This document shows positions 35,206 to 43,680 of a DNA stretch of 64,000 nucleotides, one piece after another. Source of the stretch: Natronosalvus rutilus. Its GTDB lineage: Archaea > Halobacteriota > Halobacteria > Halobacteriales > Natrialbaceae. The translations under genes were made by a program, and so were the position numbers. Numbering within the stretch: position 1 is the first letter of the stretch; each line of letters opens with the position of its first letter. Under the pieces are notes generated by a model, which saw only the letters and a program-made list of their open reading frames with translations, searched no databases and was not told where the DNA came from. Where the stretch lies: positions 2,895,451-2,959,450 of the forward strand of contig NZ_CP100355.1 of NCBI RefSeq assembly GCF_024204665.1. The letters run 5' to 3'.

Positions 35206-35319
35206 CCGACTCGGGTCCGTAGCCCTTACCGATTCTGTCGCGTTCGTCCCCGAAACAACGGTGAAATCGTTCTTTGACCTTCCAGAGAGCACTTATCGTC
35301 TCCGGTGAGAGTATCGCGT

Positions 35320-36483
35320 ATGGACCCCTCCAGACGAACGATTCTTCGCTCGGGCGCACTCGGTGTCGGGTTCGTCGTCGCCGGCTGTCTCGACGCCAGT
35401 CCGACCGGCTCGAGCCCCGGCGAGGACGGTAAGGACGACCCGAACGACGGTGACGGGGCGAACGGCACTGACAGTACCAACGGCACCGACGACTCGAAAA
35501 ACAACGACGGTACTGGTTCGAGCCCCAAAATCACTGACGTCGAGACCATCGACCTCGACCCCAGAACCGACGAACTGCTGTGGGCCTCGGACGGGATCGG
35601 CACGGTCGCGCTAATCACCGACGCCGACGTCCTTGAGCGACTGGACGCCGTCGCGACAAACCGATCCGCCGAAACCGTGGACCCCTTCCTCGAGGAGACC
35701 GACTTCGAGACGGAGGTGCTCGTACTCGTCGAATCCGGTGGCCCGACGGTCTGCCACGACAGCATCGAGGTCAGCGACGTGACCTTCGACGCCCAGGAGA
35801 GCGCGATCACGGCGACGGCGACGGTCGTCGACTCGAGCGAGGGCAGCTGTGGAGAGGCGCTGGCCTACCCGTCCTCCCTCACGCGCGTCTCGTTCGAGGA
35901 CCGGATGTGGCTCCACAACGCCGTCGTCACGCTCACCGACGGCTGGGGGAACACCGAGACCGTCGAGGCCGCTCACGAGCGGGTCATCGATCCGTCGGAA
36001 CTCGAGGGCGGCGTCGAACCGGACGGCGACCCCACGGCGATTCCGGAAGCCCTCGAGTGTTCGGACGACGAATTCCAGCGGCTCGCGGCCGCACAGTCGG
36101 TACGCTGGGGCGACGCCGACGCGTTCGCCATGCGCGTGGACCCGCTCGAGGTCACTCGCGGCGAGTCGGTGTCGATCACGATGCGAAACCTCACCAGCGT
36201 CGAGCAGGGCACCGGCAACGACCGGAAGTTCTCGCTCGAGGTTCGGACCGAAGCCGGTTGGCAAGAGGTCCGGGGCCACCGGTCCGAACACGGCATCGGA
36301 TACACGGACGAGGGCATCATCCACCGGCCCGGCGAGGGCTTCGACTGGGAGATTGAACTCACTGAGGCGGCCGTCCAGGAGCTGTACTCGGGGCTCGAGG
36401 TCTGTCCAGGGATCCCGGCCGGCCGGTACCGATTCGTCTACTGGCCGCTTGACCTGGCGGTGGCGTTCGACGTGCTCGAGTGA
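35320..36483 (+). CDS. Tat lipoprotein, function unknown
   Basis: A 387-residue exported protein. MDPSRRTILRSGALGVGFVV then AGC gives twin arginines and a lipobox (Cys near residue 22). An acidic Gly/Asn/Asp spacer follows (about 25-75), then two domains: about 80-215 with two cysteine-containing strands (GPTVCHDSIEV, SSEGSCGEA), and about 230-387 with an immunoglobulin-like look (EVTRGESVSITMRNLTS, PAGRYRFVYWPLDLAVAFDV). ATG 35320 is chosen over 35305 for the usual Tat spacing. It precedes the halocyanin and sulfite oxidase genes, but a shared task is not shown. Confidence 0.8.
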   Translation: MDPSRRTILRSGALGVGFVVAGCLDASPTGSSPGEDGKDDPNDGDGANGTDSTNGTDDSKNNDGTGSSPKITDVETIDLDPRTDELLWASDGIGTVALITDADVLERLDAVATNRSAETVDPFLEETDFETEVLVLVESGGPTVCHDSIEVSDVTFDAQESAITATATVVDSSEGSCGEALAYPSSLTRVSFEDRMWLHNAVVTLTDGWGNTETVEAAHERVIDPSELEGGVEPDGDPTAIPEALECSDDEFQRLAAAQSVRWGDADAFAMRVDPLEVTRGESVSITMRNLTSVEQGTGNDRKFSLEVRTEAGWQEVRGHRSEHGIGYTDEGIIHRPGEGFDWEIELTEAAVQELYSGLEVCPGIPAGRYRFVYWPLDLAVAFDVLE

Positions 36484-36597
36484 TCGGCCTCTAGTTGGAA
36501 AAGAGCTATCGGTCGAATTCGTTCTCGAGACGCTGTCAGTCACGTACTCGTGGAATAGCATCTTTGTCGGCGCCACCTTTGGGTAGATTGGATTCAC

Positions 36598-37935
36598 ATG
36601 AGCGACCCGAACACCCGACGGCGTTTTCTGCGCCACCTCGGAGCGGGCAGCGCCCTGACCGCAGCCCTGGCCGGCGAGGTCAGTGGGGCGGTCGGCAATC
36701 GATTCCAGGACGAGGGAGACGGTGATGGAACGGAGGACGAAGGCGAAGGCGAAGACGATGGAGACGGCGACGAACGGGACGAAACCGACGGCGAAGACGA
36801 CTCGAGCGACGACCCCGCCGTGACGCAGGTCGTCGCCGGTCCCGACGGCGCCTGGCGGTTCGAACCCGAGGACTTCGACATCGGTCTCGGGGAGGCGGTC
36901 GAGTGGACGTTCGCCAGCGCGGGCCACAACGTCTCCTCCCTTCCCGGGGCGTCGGACCGAAATCGAAACCCGCCGAATGCGGAGCCGTTCGCCTCCTACG
37001 AGGACGACGCCCACTTTTCGGTCGCTCAGGAGGGGAGCACGTTCCGCCACGTCTTCACCACCCCCGGCGAGTACGAGTACGTCTGCGTCCCCCACGAAAA
37101 CACGATGGTCGGTACCGTCGAGGTCGATGCCTGCGCGGACGAAACGGTCGTCGTCGCCCCCGACGGCAACCGTCGATTCGAACCCGACGCGCTCGAAGTC
37201 GGACTCGGGGACACGGTGGAGTGGCAGTTCGAGGAAGAGGGGCACAACGTGACTGCGCACCCGGAGGCTTCCGACAATACGTCGGTGCCGGAAGGGGCCG
37301 AGCCGTTCGCCTCCTACGAACTATTGAGCGGCGAGGGCGAGGATGATAGAGGAGGCGAAGACGAGGCTGAAGGGGACGAAGAGGACGAGGGCTCCGAGGT
37401 CGACCACGAGGCCACCCGCGAGGCCGACGAAACGTTCGCTCATGCGTTCGAGACCCCCGGGACGTACGAGTACGTCTGCGCAATCCACGACAAGGAAATG
37501 GTCGGTACCGTCGAGGTCCTGGACGAGCCGGACGTGACCGTCACCGTCGCGCCGGACGGTGATCTCGCGTTCGATCCGGCATCGCTCTCGCTCGAGGTCG
37601 GCGATGTCGTCCGCTGGACGTTCGAGGAGGAGGGACACAACGTTAGCGCCCACCCGGAGGCGTCCGCCAACGCGTCGGTGCCTGAGGGGGCCGAGCCGTT
37701 CGCCTCCTACGACCTCTCGTCCGGTGCGGACGAAAACGGAGATGGAGAGGGCGAAACCGACGAAATCGATCACGAGGCCACCCGCGAGAGCGTGGATACC
37801 TACGACCATCGGTTCGTCGCCGTCGGGCAGTACGAGTACGTCTGTGCGATCCACGACGAGGAGATGGTCGGCGCGGTCGAGGTCGAACGGTGTAGTGACG
37901 GGGACGACGAGTCGAACGAAGAGACCGACGACTAA
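36598..37935 (+). CDS. Halocyanin-like protein with three cupredoxin domains
   Basis: A 445-residue exported blue-copper protein. The Tat signal (TRRRFLRHLGAGSALTAALA) is followed by an acidic linker and three plastocyanin-like domains at about 78-175, 178-305 and 308-435. Each carries the type 1 copper ligands: His in GHNV (about 109, 215, 346), then YEYVC-x-x-H with Cys and His, then Met in MVG. All three sites look complete. Domains two and three share nearly identical DNA (around 37255-37320 and 37650-37715), a sign of recent duplication. It probably carries electrons outside the membrane, perhaps for the adjacent sulfite oxidase. Confidence 0.9.
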   Translation: MSDPNTRRRFLRHLGAGSALTAALAGEVSGAVGNRFQDEGDGDGTEDEGEGEDDGDGDERDETDGEDDSSDDPAVTQVVAGPDGAWRFEPEDFDIGLGEAVEWTFASAGHNVSSLPGASDRNRNPPNAEPFASYEDDAHFSVAQEGSTFRHVFTTPGEYEYVCVPHENTMVGTVEVDACADETVVVAPDGNRRFEPDALEVGLGDTVEWQFEEEGHNVTAHPEASDNTSVPEGAEPFASYELLSGEGEDDRGGEDEAEGDEEDEGSEVDHEATREADETFAHAFETPGTYEYVCAIHDKEMVGTVEVLDEPDVTVTVAPDGDLAFDPASLSLEVGDVVRWTFEEEGHNVSAHPEASANASVPEGAEPFASYDLSSGADENGDGEGETDEIDHEATRESVDTYDHRFVAVGQYEYVCAIHDEEMVGAVEVERCSDGDDESNEETDD

Positions 37936-38103
37936 CCGTTTTCTCGGTCTCGAGCGACGGTTCGTTCCAATCTCGAGGGGTCAGGAGCCGGTCAATCCGC
38001 ACGATTCTCTATTGGAGTGATCGGTAGACGTTTTATCGAGCGGGGAACGATACGGCAGGATTATGTTAGCTATATCGCCACCTGTGGTGTGCGTGTTTCT
38101 GTC

Positions 38104-39516
38104 ATGCAGAGGCAATCAACGAGCGGCGAGGACGAGCGGTCGGGCGAGACCGGGCGACGACGACGGCAGTTGCTCGACCGGCGAAAGTTCATGATGGCAT
38201 CGGGCGCGCTCGCCGGATTGAGCGTAACCGGGTCAGCAGTAGCGAAACAGGAGCAAGAGGAATCGGAGTCCGACGAGGGTGAGGGCGACGGCGGACCCGA
38301 ACGGGGGACGCCCGAGTACCTGGAGGAGCACTATCCAGGATTGCGCATCTACTCACCGGATCCGGAGAACGCGGAGGCGGCGGCCCGCGAGACCTACACG
38401 AGTTACCTCACGCCGAAGGAGGAACACTACATCCGGAACCATTACCTGTCGCCCCAGATCGACGCGGAGGAGTGGGAAATCGAACTCCGACTGGGCGAGG
38501 AGACTGTCTCGCTGTCGATGGAAGACCTCAAGCGGGAGTACTCGACCGAGTCGGTGGCCCACACGATGCAGTGTTCGGGCAACGGTCGATCCTATTTCGA
38601 CCCCGAGGTGGCGGGCAACCCCTGGACCTTCGGGGCGGTCGGCAACACCATCTGGACCGGTGCGCCGGTCAGCGAGATCCTCGAGGCCCACGACGCCGAC
38701 ACGAGCGATGGGAAGTGGCTGATGGCTGCCGGCGGGGATCACCCGGAAGGCGAACGAATCTTCGCGCGCTCCATCCCGATGCAGAAGGTGATGGACGACT
38801 GCCTGCTCACCTACGAGATGGACGGAGAGCCGTTGAGCGCCGAACACGGCCACCCCGTTCGGCTCCTCGTCCCCGGCTGGATGGGGAATAACAACGTCAA
38901 GTGGCTCCGCGAACTTGAGGTCATGGACATGATGATGATCGGCGAGGAGTGGGAGCAGTACCTCCACTGGCAGCAGAACTCCTACCGGATCATCCCCGAG
39001 GGCGAGGAGGCCGAGCACAACGAGACGATCGACGAGTTCGACACCTGGGCACAGATGGAAGCAGCCGCGAACGGCGAACTCGACCACCTGCCGTACATCT
39101 ACGACCAGGTCGTCAAGTCGATCATCGGCTATCCCGGCGAGGAATCGACGGTGTCGCCGCGCGCCCAGGACGGCAGCGTCGAGGTGCTCGGTGTCGCCTG
39201 GGCCGGCGACGACCGCGTCGAGTCCGTGGAAGTTTCCACCGACGGTGGTGAGAGCTGGGAGGAAGCGGAGTTCTTCGGCCCCGACCTCGGCCCTGGCGGC
39301 TGGCGACAGTTCCGCTACCTCTGGGAGGCCGAGGCGGGCGAGCACGTCCTGTACTCGCGGGCGACCGACGAGAACGGGTACACGCAGTTCGGGCCGATCT
39401 CAGACCCAGGCGCAGGACTCGAGGCCATCTCCGACGACCAGTTCCCCTGGAATCAGGACGGATACGCCTGTAACGCCTACGAACCGCACGGAGTGACGGT
39501 GACCGTCGAGGAGTGA
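38104..39516 (+). CDS. Sulfite oxidase-type molybdopterin enzyme, Tat-exported
   Basis: A 470-residue protein of the sulfite oxidase family. The Tat signal is DRRKFMMASGALAGLSVTGS. Residues about 95-320 form the molybdopterin domain, with the Mo-binding cysteine in TMQCSGNGRS near residue 156, then GNTIWTGAPVSEI, PVRLLVPGWMGNNNVKWL. Residues about 345-470 form the dimerisation domain (VEVLGVAWAGDDRVESVEVS, then PWNQDGYACNAYEPHGV). It oxidises sulfite or reduces a related substrate such as methionine sulfoxide; the nearby halocyanin is a likely electron partner. ATG 38104 is chosen since the extension to 38017 is not signal-like. Confidence 0.9.
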   Translation: MQRQSTSGEDERSGETGRRRRQLLDRRKFMMASGALAGLSVTGSAVAKQEQEESESDEGEGDGGPERGTPEYLEEHYPGLRIYSPDPENAEAAARETYTSYLTPKEEHYIRNHYLSPQIDAEEWEIELRLGEETVSLSMEDLKREYSTESVAHTMQCSGNGRSYFDPEVAGNPWTFGAVGNTIWTGAPVSEILEAHDADTSDGKWLMAAGGDHPEGERIFARSIPMQKVMDDCLLTYEMDGEPLSAEHGHPVRLLVPGWMGNNNVKWLRELEVMDMMMIGEEWEQYLHWQQNSYRIIPEGEEAEHNETIDEFDTWAQMEAAANGELDHLPYIYDQVVKSIIGYPGEESTVSPRAQDGSVEVLGVAWAGDDRVESVEVSTDGGESWEEAEFFGPDLGPGGWRQFRYLWEAEAGEHVLYSRATDENGYTQFGPISDPGAGLEAISDDQFPWNQDGYACNAYEPHGVTVTVEE

Positions 39517-39537
39517 TCGCTTCTCGAGAGCGAAGCG

Positions 39538-40101
39538 TCAATCCGCCTTCTCCTGGTCTGCGTCAATCTCGTTTGGGCTCGAGAGCGGGCGCTCGTCAGC
39601 GAGGAGTTCGTCCGTCGCTCCCGTCGAATCGTCGCTCACCGCCAGCACGTGGAGGTCGCACTCGATGGTCGTTCCGGCGAGTTCGTGGTTGAAGTCCACG
39701 ACGGCCCGTCCGTCGTCCTCGACCGCCTGAATCCATCCGGTTCGGCCGTTGTCGTCGCGAACGAGTGTGCCGGGTTCGAGCGCCGACGGATCCGACGTCA
39801 GCGTTTCAGCGGGCACCTCGAGCACGCGCTCCTCGCTGTAGGCCCCGAACGCCTCCCCGGGCTCGAGTTCGACGGTTCGTCGCTCGCCGACGGCCATCGC
39901 CTGGAGCGCGCGGTCGATGCCCGGGAGGATCTTGCCCTCGCCCACCCTGACCTCGAGTGGCTTGTAGTCGCGGTGATCGTGGTAGATACCTTCCTCGAGG
40001 GCGACGTCGACGTCGGTCGTGTCGAAAACCTCGCCTGCGGCGTCCCCCTCGGCGATGCGGCCGGTGAAGTGAATCGCGGCGACGCGTCCGGGAGCTACCA
40101 T
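39538..40101 (-). CDS. FKBP-type peptidyl-prolyl isomerase, SlyD-like
   Basis: A 187-residue isomerase and chaperone. MVAPGRVAAIHFTGRIAEGD starts the FKBP domain, an insert-in-flap region (about 75-135) follows, and the domain closes with VDFNHELAGTTIECDLHVLAV. This is the SlyD/archaeal long-FKBP layout: catalytic FKBP around an IF domain. The PLEVRVGEGKILPGIDRAL stretch holds the FKBP loop. The tail (about 165-187) is acidic. Start 40101 is taken because the longer frame does not look coding. It is convergent with sulfite oxidase, with 21 nt between the stops. Confidence 0.9.
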   Translation of the reverse strand: MVAPGRVAAIHFTGRIAEGDAAGEVFDTTDVDVALEEGIYHDHRDYKPLEVRVGEGKILPGIDRALQAMAVGERRTVELEPGEAFGAYSEERVLEVPAETLTSDPSALEPGTLVRDDNGRTGWIQAVEDDGRAVVDFNHELAGTTIECDLHVLAVSDDSTGATDELLADERPLSSPNEIDADQEKAD

Positions 40102-40329
40102 GGGTCGAAAAGTGAGTGATGAGTCATCGTTCGTGTGTGAGCGTACCGCACGTCTCCCACTCGCGGCGCCATCAATCATTTTGTCAACACCCGTGACCGA
40201 CTCGATTGCCGACTCGTGGTTCGTCGGTAACCAGCGGAAGGACAGACAAGACGGGACCGACGTAGCGTTCATAGAACCGTTGAACACGCAAGGGTCATGC
40301 CAATTTTTCGAACCGGTGAATTTTCCTCC

Positions 40330-40671
40330 ATGACGGACTACGACTATCACGAACCCGACTTCTCGGGAACGACGACCGAGGACTGGGACGACCCCCAGCT
40401 AGAAGACTTCGACACCGACGGCCTGGACGAGGTAGCGGACCACTTCATCCTCTCGTCGTCGGGCTTTCCGCCGGAGAACTTCACCGACCTCAAACTCCCC
40501 GTGGTCGATCCCGACGGAAATCTGAACAAGAACGCTCTCGCCACGGCGAAAAGCGGCGGCCGCGGCGTCGGCGCAGTCGAAGACCTGGACGACGAGGCGG
40601 CGGACGAGATCACGGACCTGATCGACGACCTGGCTAACGAGCACTTCGACGACGCCGATTTCGGGGAGTGA
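40330..40671 (+). CDS. Conserved acidic haloarchaeal protein, function unknown
   Basis: A 113-residue, very acidic, soluble protein starting MTDYDYHEPDFSGTTTEDW. The central part, LSSSGFPPENFTDLKLPVVD then PDGNLNKNALATAKSGGRGV, is the conserved-looking core. It resembles motifs in phage capsid-maturation-type proteins (a KLPV-x-D pattern then an Ala-rich helix), but similarity is too weak to assign. Homologues are common as single chromosomal genes in haloarchaea. It is divergent from FKBP. Confidence 0.72.
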   Translation: MTDYDYHEPDFSGTTTEDWDDPQLEDFDTDGLDEVADHFILSSSGFPPENFTDLKLPVVDPDGNLNKNALATAKSGGRGVGAVEDLDDEAADEITDLIDDLANEHFDDADFGE

Positions 40672-40737
40672 CTCGTACGTCTCCGGCAGAACGCAGTCAC
40701 GGTCGCGGTCGCAGAGAACGTCGCAATCGCGAGAGGC

Positions 40738-41139
40738 CTACTCGTCTCCGGATGCCGACTCCTCGAGCCAGCTGCCTGCCCAGCACTCGATCTCATCGAA
40801 GACCGGTTCGAGCGAGCGGCCCTTCGGCGTCAAACTGTAGTAGGTCGCGATCGGCGCGTCCTCCTCGAGCCGCCGGTCGACGAACCCAAGTTCGCCCAGG
40901 TCCTCGAGCACCCGCGAGAGCGTCCTGGCATTGGCGTCAGTGGCGCGTTTGAGTTCGTTGAAGCGGTACTCGCCCTTCTGGAGTTCGTGGAGGACGGCGA
41001 GTCGCCACTGTGAACCGATCTGCTCGATCGAATCGATGACGGGGCACGGAGAGTCGTCGGGTTCGGATCCGACGGCGACGTCGCCGTCAGTGGACGTTTC
41101 GGCGCGGTCGACCTCGAGTGGAGTGGATTCGGATGACAT
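40738..41139 (-). CDS. HxlR-family transcriptional regulator
   Basis: A 133-residue winged-helix protein. The HxlR core lies at about 30-125: CPVIDSIEQIGSQWRLAVLH, ELQKGEYRFNELKRATD, ARTLSRVLEDLGELGFVDRR and YSLTPKGRSLEPVF. A conserved cysteine starts the domain and could sense redox change. An acidic tail of about 30 residues precedes it. It is divergent from the flavin reductase gene; HxlR proteins often control the adjacent oxidoreductase. Confidence 0.88.
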   Translation of the reverse strand: MSSESTPLEVDRAETSTDGDVAVGSEPDDSPCPVIDSIEQIGSQWRLAVLHELQKGEYRFNELKRATDANARTLSRVLEDLGELGFVDRRLEEDAPIATYYSLTPKGRSLEPVFDEIECWAGSWLEESASGDE

Positions 41140-41378
41140 CGTGGGTATCTATTTTTCCTTCGTCTCGAAAGCCTATAGCAGTTCGGTATCGTACCAGCTA
41201 ACACGAGGCAATCACTAACGATGATAGCCGGCCCAACCGAGCCATCGACGACGGAACTGCACCACGTCACTGACAGCTGTATCGATGTTGAAACTACGAA
41301 GGCATTTTGCGAGGACGTTCCTGGGAGTAGTTTCGTCGATCCGCGAAACGAGAACCGCGACGGAGGCGCTGATCAACC

Positions 41379-41996
41379 ATGATCGATTCCACGACGTCAA
41401 CCGACGCGATCGAAATCGACGTCGACGAACGGGAAGGGTCGCTCTATCGGGTCCTCTCGAGCGCGGTCGTCCCGCGCCCGATTGCGTGGGTTAGTACCCG
41501 AAGTGAAGCCGGCGTCGACAACCTGGCCCCCTACAGCTTTTTCACCGTCGCCTCGGTCGAGCCGCCGGTCGTCGTCTTCGCGCCGGTCGACGGTGCGGAC
41601 GGCCCTAAGGACACGCCGCGGAACGTTCGCGACACCGGCGAATTCGTCGTTAACCTCGTGACCGAGGACCTCGTTGAAGCGATGAACGAAACCAGCGCCA
41701 CCCTCGAGGCCGGCGACAACGAGTTCGAGTACGCCAGTCTCGAGCGCGCCGAGTCGACCGTCGTCGCGCCGCCGCGAGTCGCGGATTCGAAGGTTGCCCT
41801 CGAGTGCACCCGCAGAGACCTGCTCGACGTTGGCGGGTCCACGCTCGTCCTCGGCGACGTTCGCTACGTCCACCTCGACGAGGAGGTGACGACCGATGGG
41901 AAAATCGACGTATCGAACGTCGACGCCGTCGGACGATTGGCCGGGAGCTGGTACGCGCAAACCGACGAACGATTCTCGCTCGAGCGTCCATCGTAG
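41379..41996 (+). CDS. Flavin reductase family protein
   Basis: A 205-residue FMN-binding split-barrel protein of the DIM6/NTAB type. Motifs: YRVLSSAVVPRPIAWVSTRS, NLAPYSFFTVASVEPPVVVF (flavin-binding strand), KDTPRNVRDTGEFVVNLV and a C-terminal GRLAGSWYAQTDERF. These proteins reduce free flavin or act as flavin-dependent oxidoreductases. Its divergent neighbour is an HxlR regulator with 239 nt between the starts. The electron donor and acceptor are unknown. Confidence 0.86.
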   Translation: MIDSTTSTDAIEIDVDEREGSLYRVLSSAVVPRPIAWVSTRSEAGVDNLAPYSFFTVASVEPPVVVFAPVDGADGPKDTPRNVRDTGEFVVNLVTEDLVEAMNETSATLEAGDNEFEYASLERAESTVVAPPRVADSKVALECTRRDLLDVGGSTLVLGDVRYVHLDEEVTTDGKIDVSNVDAVGRLAGSWYAQTDERFSLERPS

Positions 41997-42075
41997 CCGG
42001 GCTCGACAGATTCGAGCCTTGCGAACGACCCTGGAAGAAAGTTTTTCGACGTGACGAGGACAACCCCCGAGCACA

Positions 42076-42624
42076 GTGAGCGACCGACGAGAGGATGCCT
42101 CCGGTGAGAACCCGGCGACTACCGGGGAGATGACTCCTCGAGCGGAGCCGTTGCCGCTCGTCGACGTCCTCGAGACGGTCGCCGTCGGCGCCGCGCCGCC
42201 GCTGGCGCTGGGGCTGTTCGCGTTGCTGGTTCCGTCAGTACCGGTCGGCCAGGCGGTCTTCGTCGGCGTCCTGTTCGGCGCGATTCTCGCGTCGTACCGA
42301 CGAGGGATCGAGGCCGTCCGAGCCGAAAATGGGGACGGGATAAAACGTCGTCTTCGCGTCCCCGACGCCGACGACCCCCAGGGCAACGGATCCGCGCTAC
42401 TCGCTCACCTGGCCGCTCGAGTCGAGGGCACCGTCCTCGAGTGGGTCATCGTCGGGGCCGTAGGAGCGATTGGACTCGCTTCCGCCGTCGAGCTCGCCAC
42501 CGTCGGGTTCGAACGGGTTGCCCCTCGAGTGCTCCTGTTCGGCCTGCTGTGTGGTCCGGCGGCCCTGTTCGCGGTCGTGGTGCGATTGGGGGCGCCGAAT
42601 AGACAGGGCGAGGACCAGAGATAG
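42076..42624 (+). CDS. Multi-pass membrane protein, function unknown
   Basis: A 182-residue protein with a GTG start (MSDRREDASGENPATT). About four hydrophobic segments are visible: about 35-55 (VAVGAAPPLALGLFALLV), 58-78, 120-140 (WVIVGAVGAIGLASAVELAT) and 150-172 (VLLFGLLCGPAALFAVVVRL). A cytoplasmic-looking charged loop lies between the second and third. No family is recognised. It precedes the ABC exporter operon by 144 nt, with a G-rich tract directly after its stop. Confidence 0.75.
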   Translation: MSDRREDASGENPATTGEMTPRAEPLPLVDVLETVAVGAAPPLALGLFALLVPSVPVGQAVFVGVLFGAILASYRRGIEAVRAENGDGIKRRLRVPDADDPQGNGSALLAHLAARVEGTVLEWVIVGAVGAIGLASAVELATVGFERVAPRVLLFGLLCGPAALFAVVVRLGAPNRQGEDQR

Positions 42625-42629
42625 GCATA

Positions 42630-42664
42630 GGGTTAGTGGGATAGGGATAGGGGCAGGGCAGGGG
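42630..42664 (+). repeat. G-quadruplex-like tract with six G-runs
   Basis: Runs of three or four G at 42630-42632, 42638-42640, 42644-42646, 42650-42653, 42656-42658 and 42661-42664 are separated by loops of 2-5 nt. The coding-strand RNA would carry the same runs. It begins 6 nt after the stop of the preceding gene and lies about 105 nt before the ABC exporter start. Confidence 0.7.
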
Positions 42665-42768
42665 TAGCCACCGCGTGAGACGCCCTCGCGCTGCACGATT
42701 TGCGCTCGCTCGAATCACGACCGGCCGCTAGCCTTTTCTGCGGGGTCTCCTTCTATCGATACAATTGA

Positions 42769-43680
42769 ATGATCGACGTTGCTGATCTACGCAAGGAGTA
42801 CGGCGGGTTCGTCGCCGTCGACGGCAGTTCGTTCTCGATCGGTCGCGGCGAGGTGTTCGGCGTCGTCGGTCACAACGGCGCCGGCAAGACTACGACGCTG
42901 AAGATGCTCGCGGGGTTGATCGAACCGACCGACGGAACCGCGGTGGTGGCCGGACACCCCGCCGGATCGTCGGCGATGCAGCGCCGTCTGGGCTTCCTCC
43001 CCGAGGAGTCGCCGCTGTACGAGGAGATGACGCCCATCTCCTACCTCGAGTTCTTCGCGGACCTCTACGACGTGCCGGACGACGTGGCGAGCGAGCGCAT
43101 CACCGCCCTACTGGATCGCCTCGACCTCGAGCACCGCGACCGAAACCTGGGCAATATGTCGAAGGGGATGAAGCGCAAGGTCGCCATCGCACGCGCGCTG
43201 GTCAACGACCCCGACGTACTCATCTTCGACGAACCCGCATCCGGGCTCGATCCTCTGACCACGAACGCCATCCTCGAGTTCACGCGGGAACTCAGCGAGG
43301 AGGGGAAGACGGTCGTCTTTAGCGCGCACAACCTCTTTCACGTCGAGAGCGTCTGTGATCGCCTCGTCATCATGGCCGACGGCGAGATCGTCGCTCGCGG
43401 GACCATCGAGGACATCCGCTCGACCTACGGCGGGACGAGTTACCAGGTCTTCGTCTCCACGGACGGAGAGGAGGTGGTGGGAAGCGACGCGATCGCCGCC
43501 CCGGTAGCCGAGATCGCCCGCGAAAACGGTGGCCTGCGATACGTAGTTCGGAACATGGACGGCGTCGACGCCGTCCGCGACGCTGTGGAGGCGGCCGGCG
43601 GTTCCGTCACCGACATCCAGACGAAGACGCCGAGTCTCGAGGAGATCTTCCTCGAGGTGGCCGGGGAGGCGGCCGCGTGA
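42769..43680 (+). CDS. ABC transporter ATP-binding protein (ABC-2 exporter)
   Basis: A 303-residue ATPase. Walker A is GHNGAGKTTT near residue 39, the signature is NMSKGMKRKVA (a variant of LSGGQ), and Walker B is VLIFDEPASGLDPL. The D-loop, Q-loop (FLPEESPLY) and H-loop (VFSAHNLFHVE) are in place. A C-terminal domain of about 80 residues matches NatA-type exporters. It overlaps the next gene by GTGA, so ATPase and permease are coupled. The substrate is unknown; drugs, lipids or sodium are all known for this class. Confidence 0.92.
   Translation: MIDVADLRKEYGGFVAVDGSSFSIGRGEVFGVVGHNGAGKTTTLKMLAGLIEPTDGTAVVAGHPAGSSAMQRRLGFLPEESPLYEEMTPISYLEFFADLYDVPDDVASERITALLDRLDLEHRDRNLGNMSKGMKRKVAIARALVNDPDVLIFDEPASGLDPLTTNAILEFTRELSEEGKTVVFSAHNLFHVESVCDRLVIMADGEIVARGTIEDIRSTYGGTSYQVFVSTDGEEVVGSDAIAAPVAEIARENGGLRYVVRNMDGVDAVRDAVEAAGGSVTDIQTKTPSLEEIFLEVAGEAAA

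Noticed and set aside
41215-41400. 61-codon minus-strand frame in the HxlR/flavin reductase intergenic region
   Set aside because: It overlaps the flavin reductase start and lacks the acidic bias of haloarchaeal proteins, and it shows no motif.
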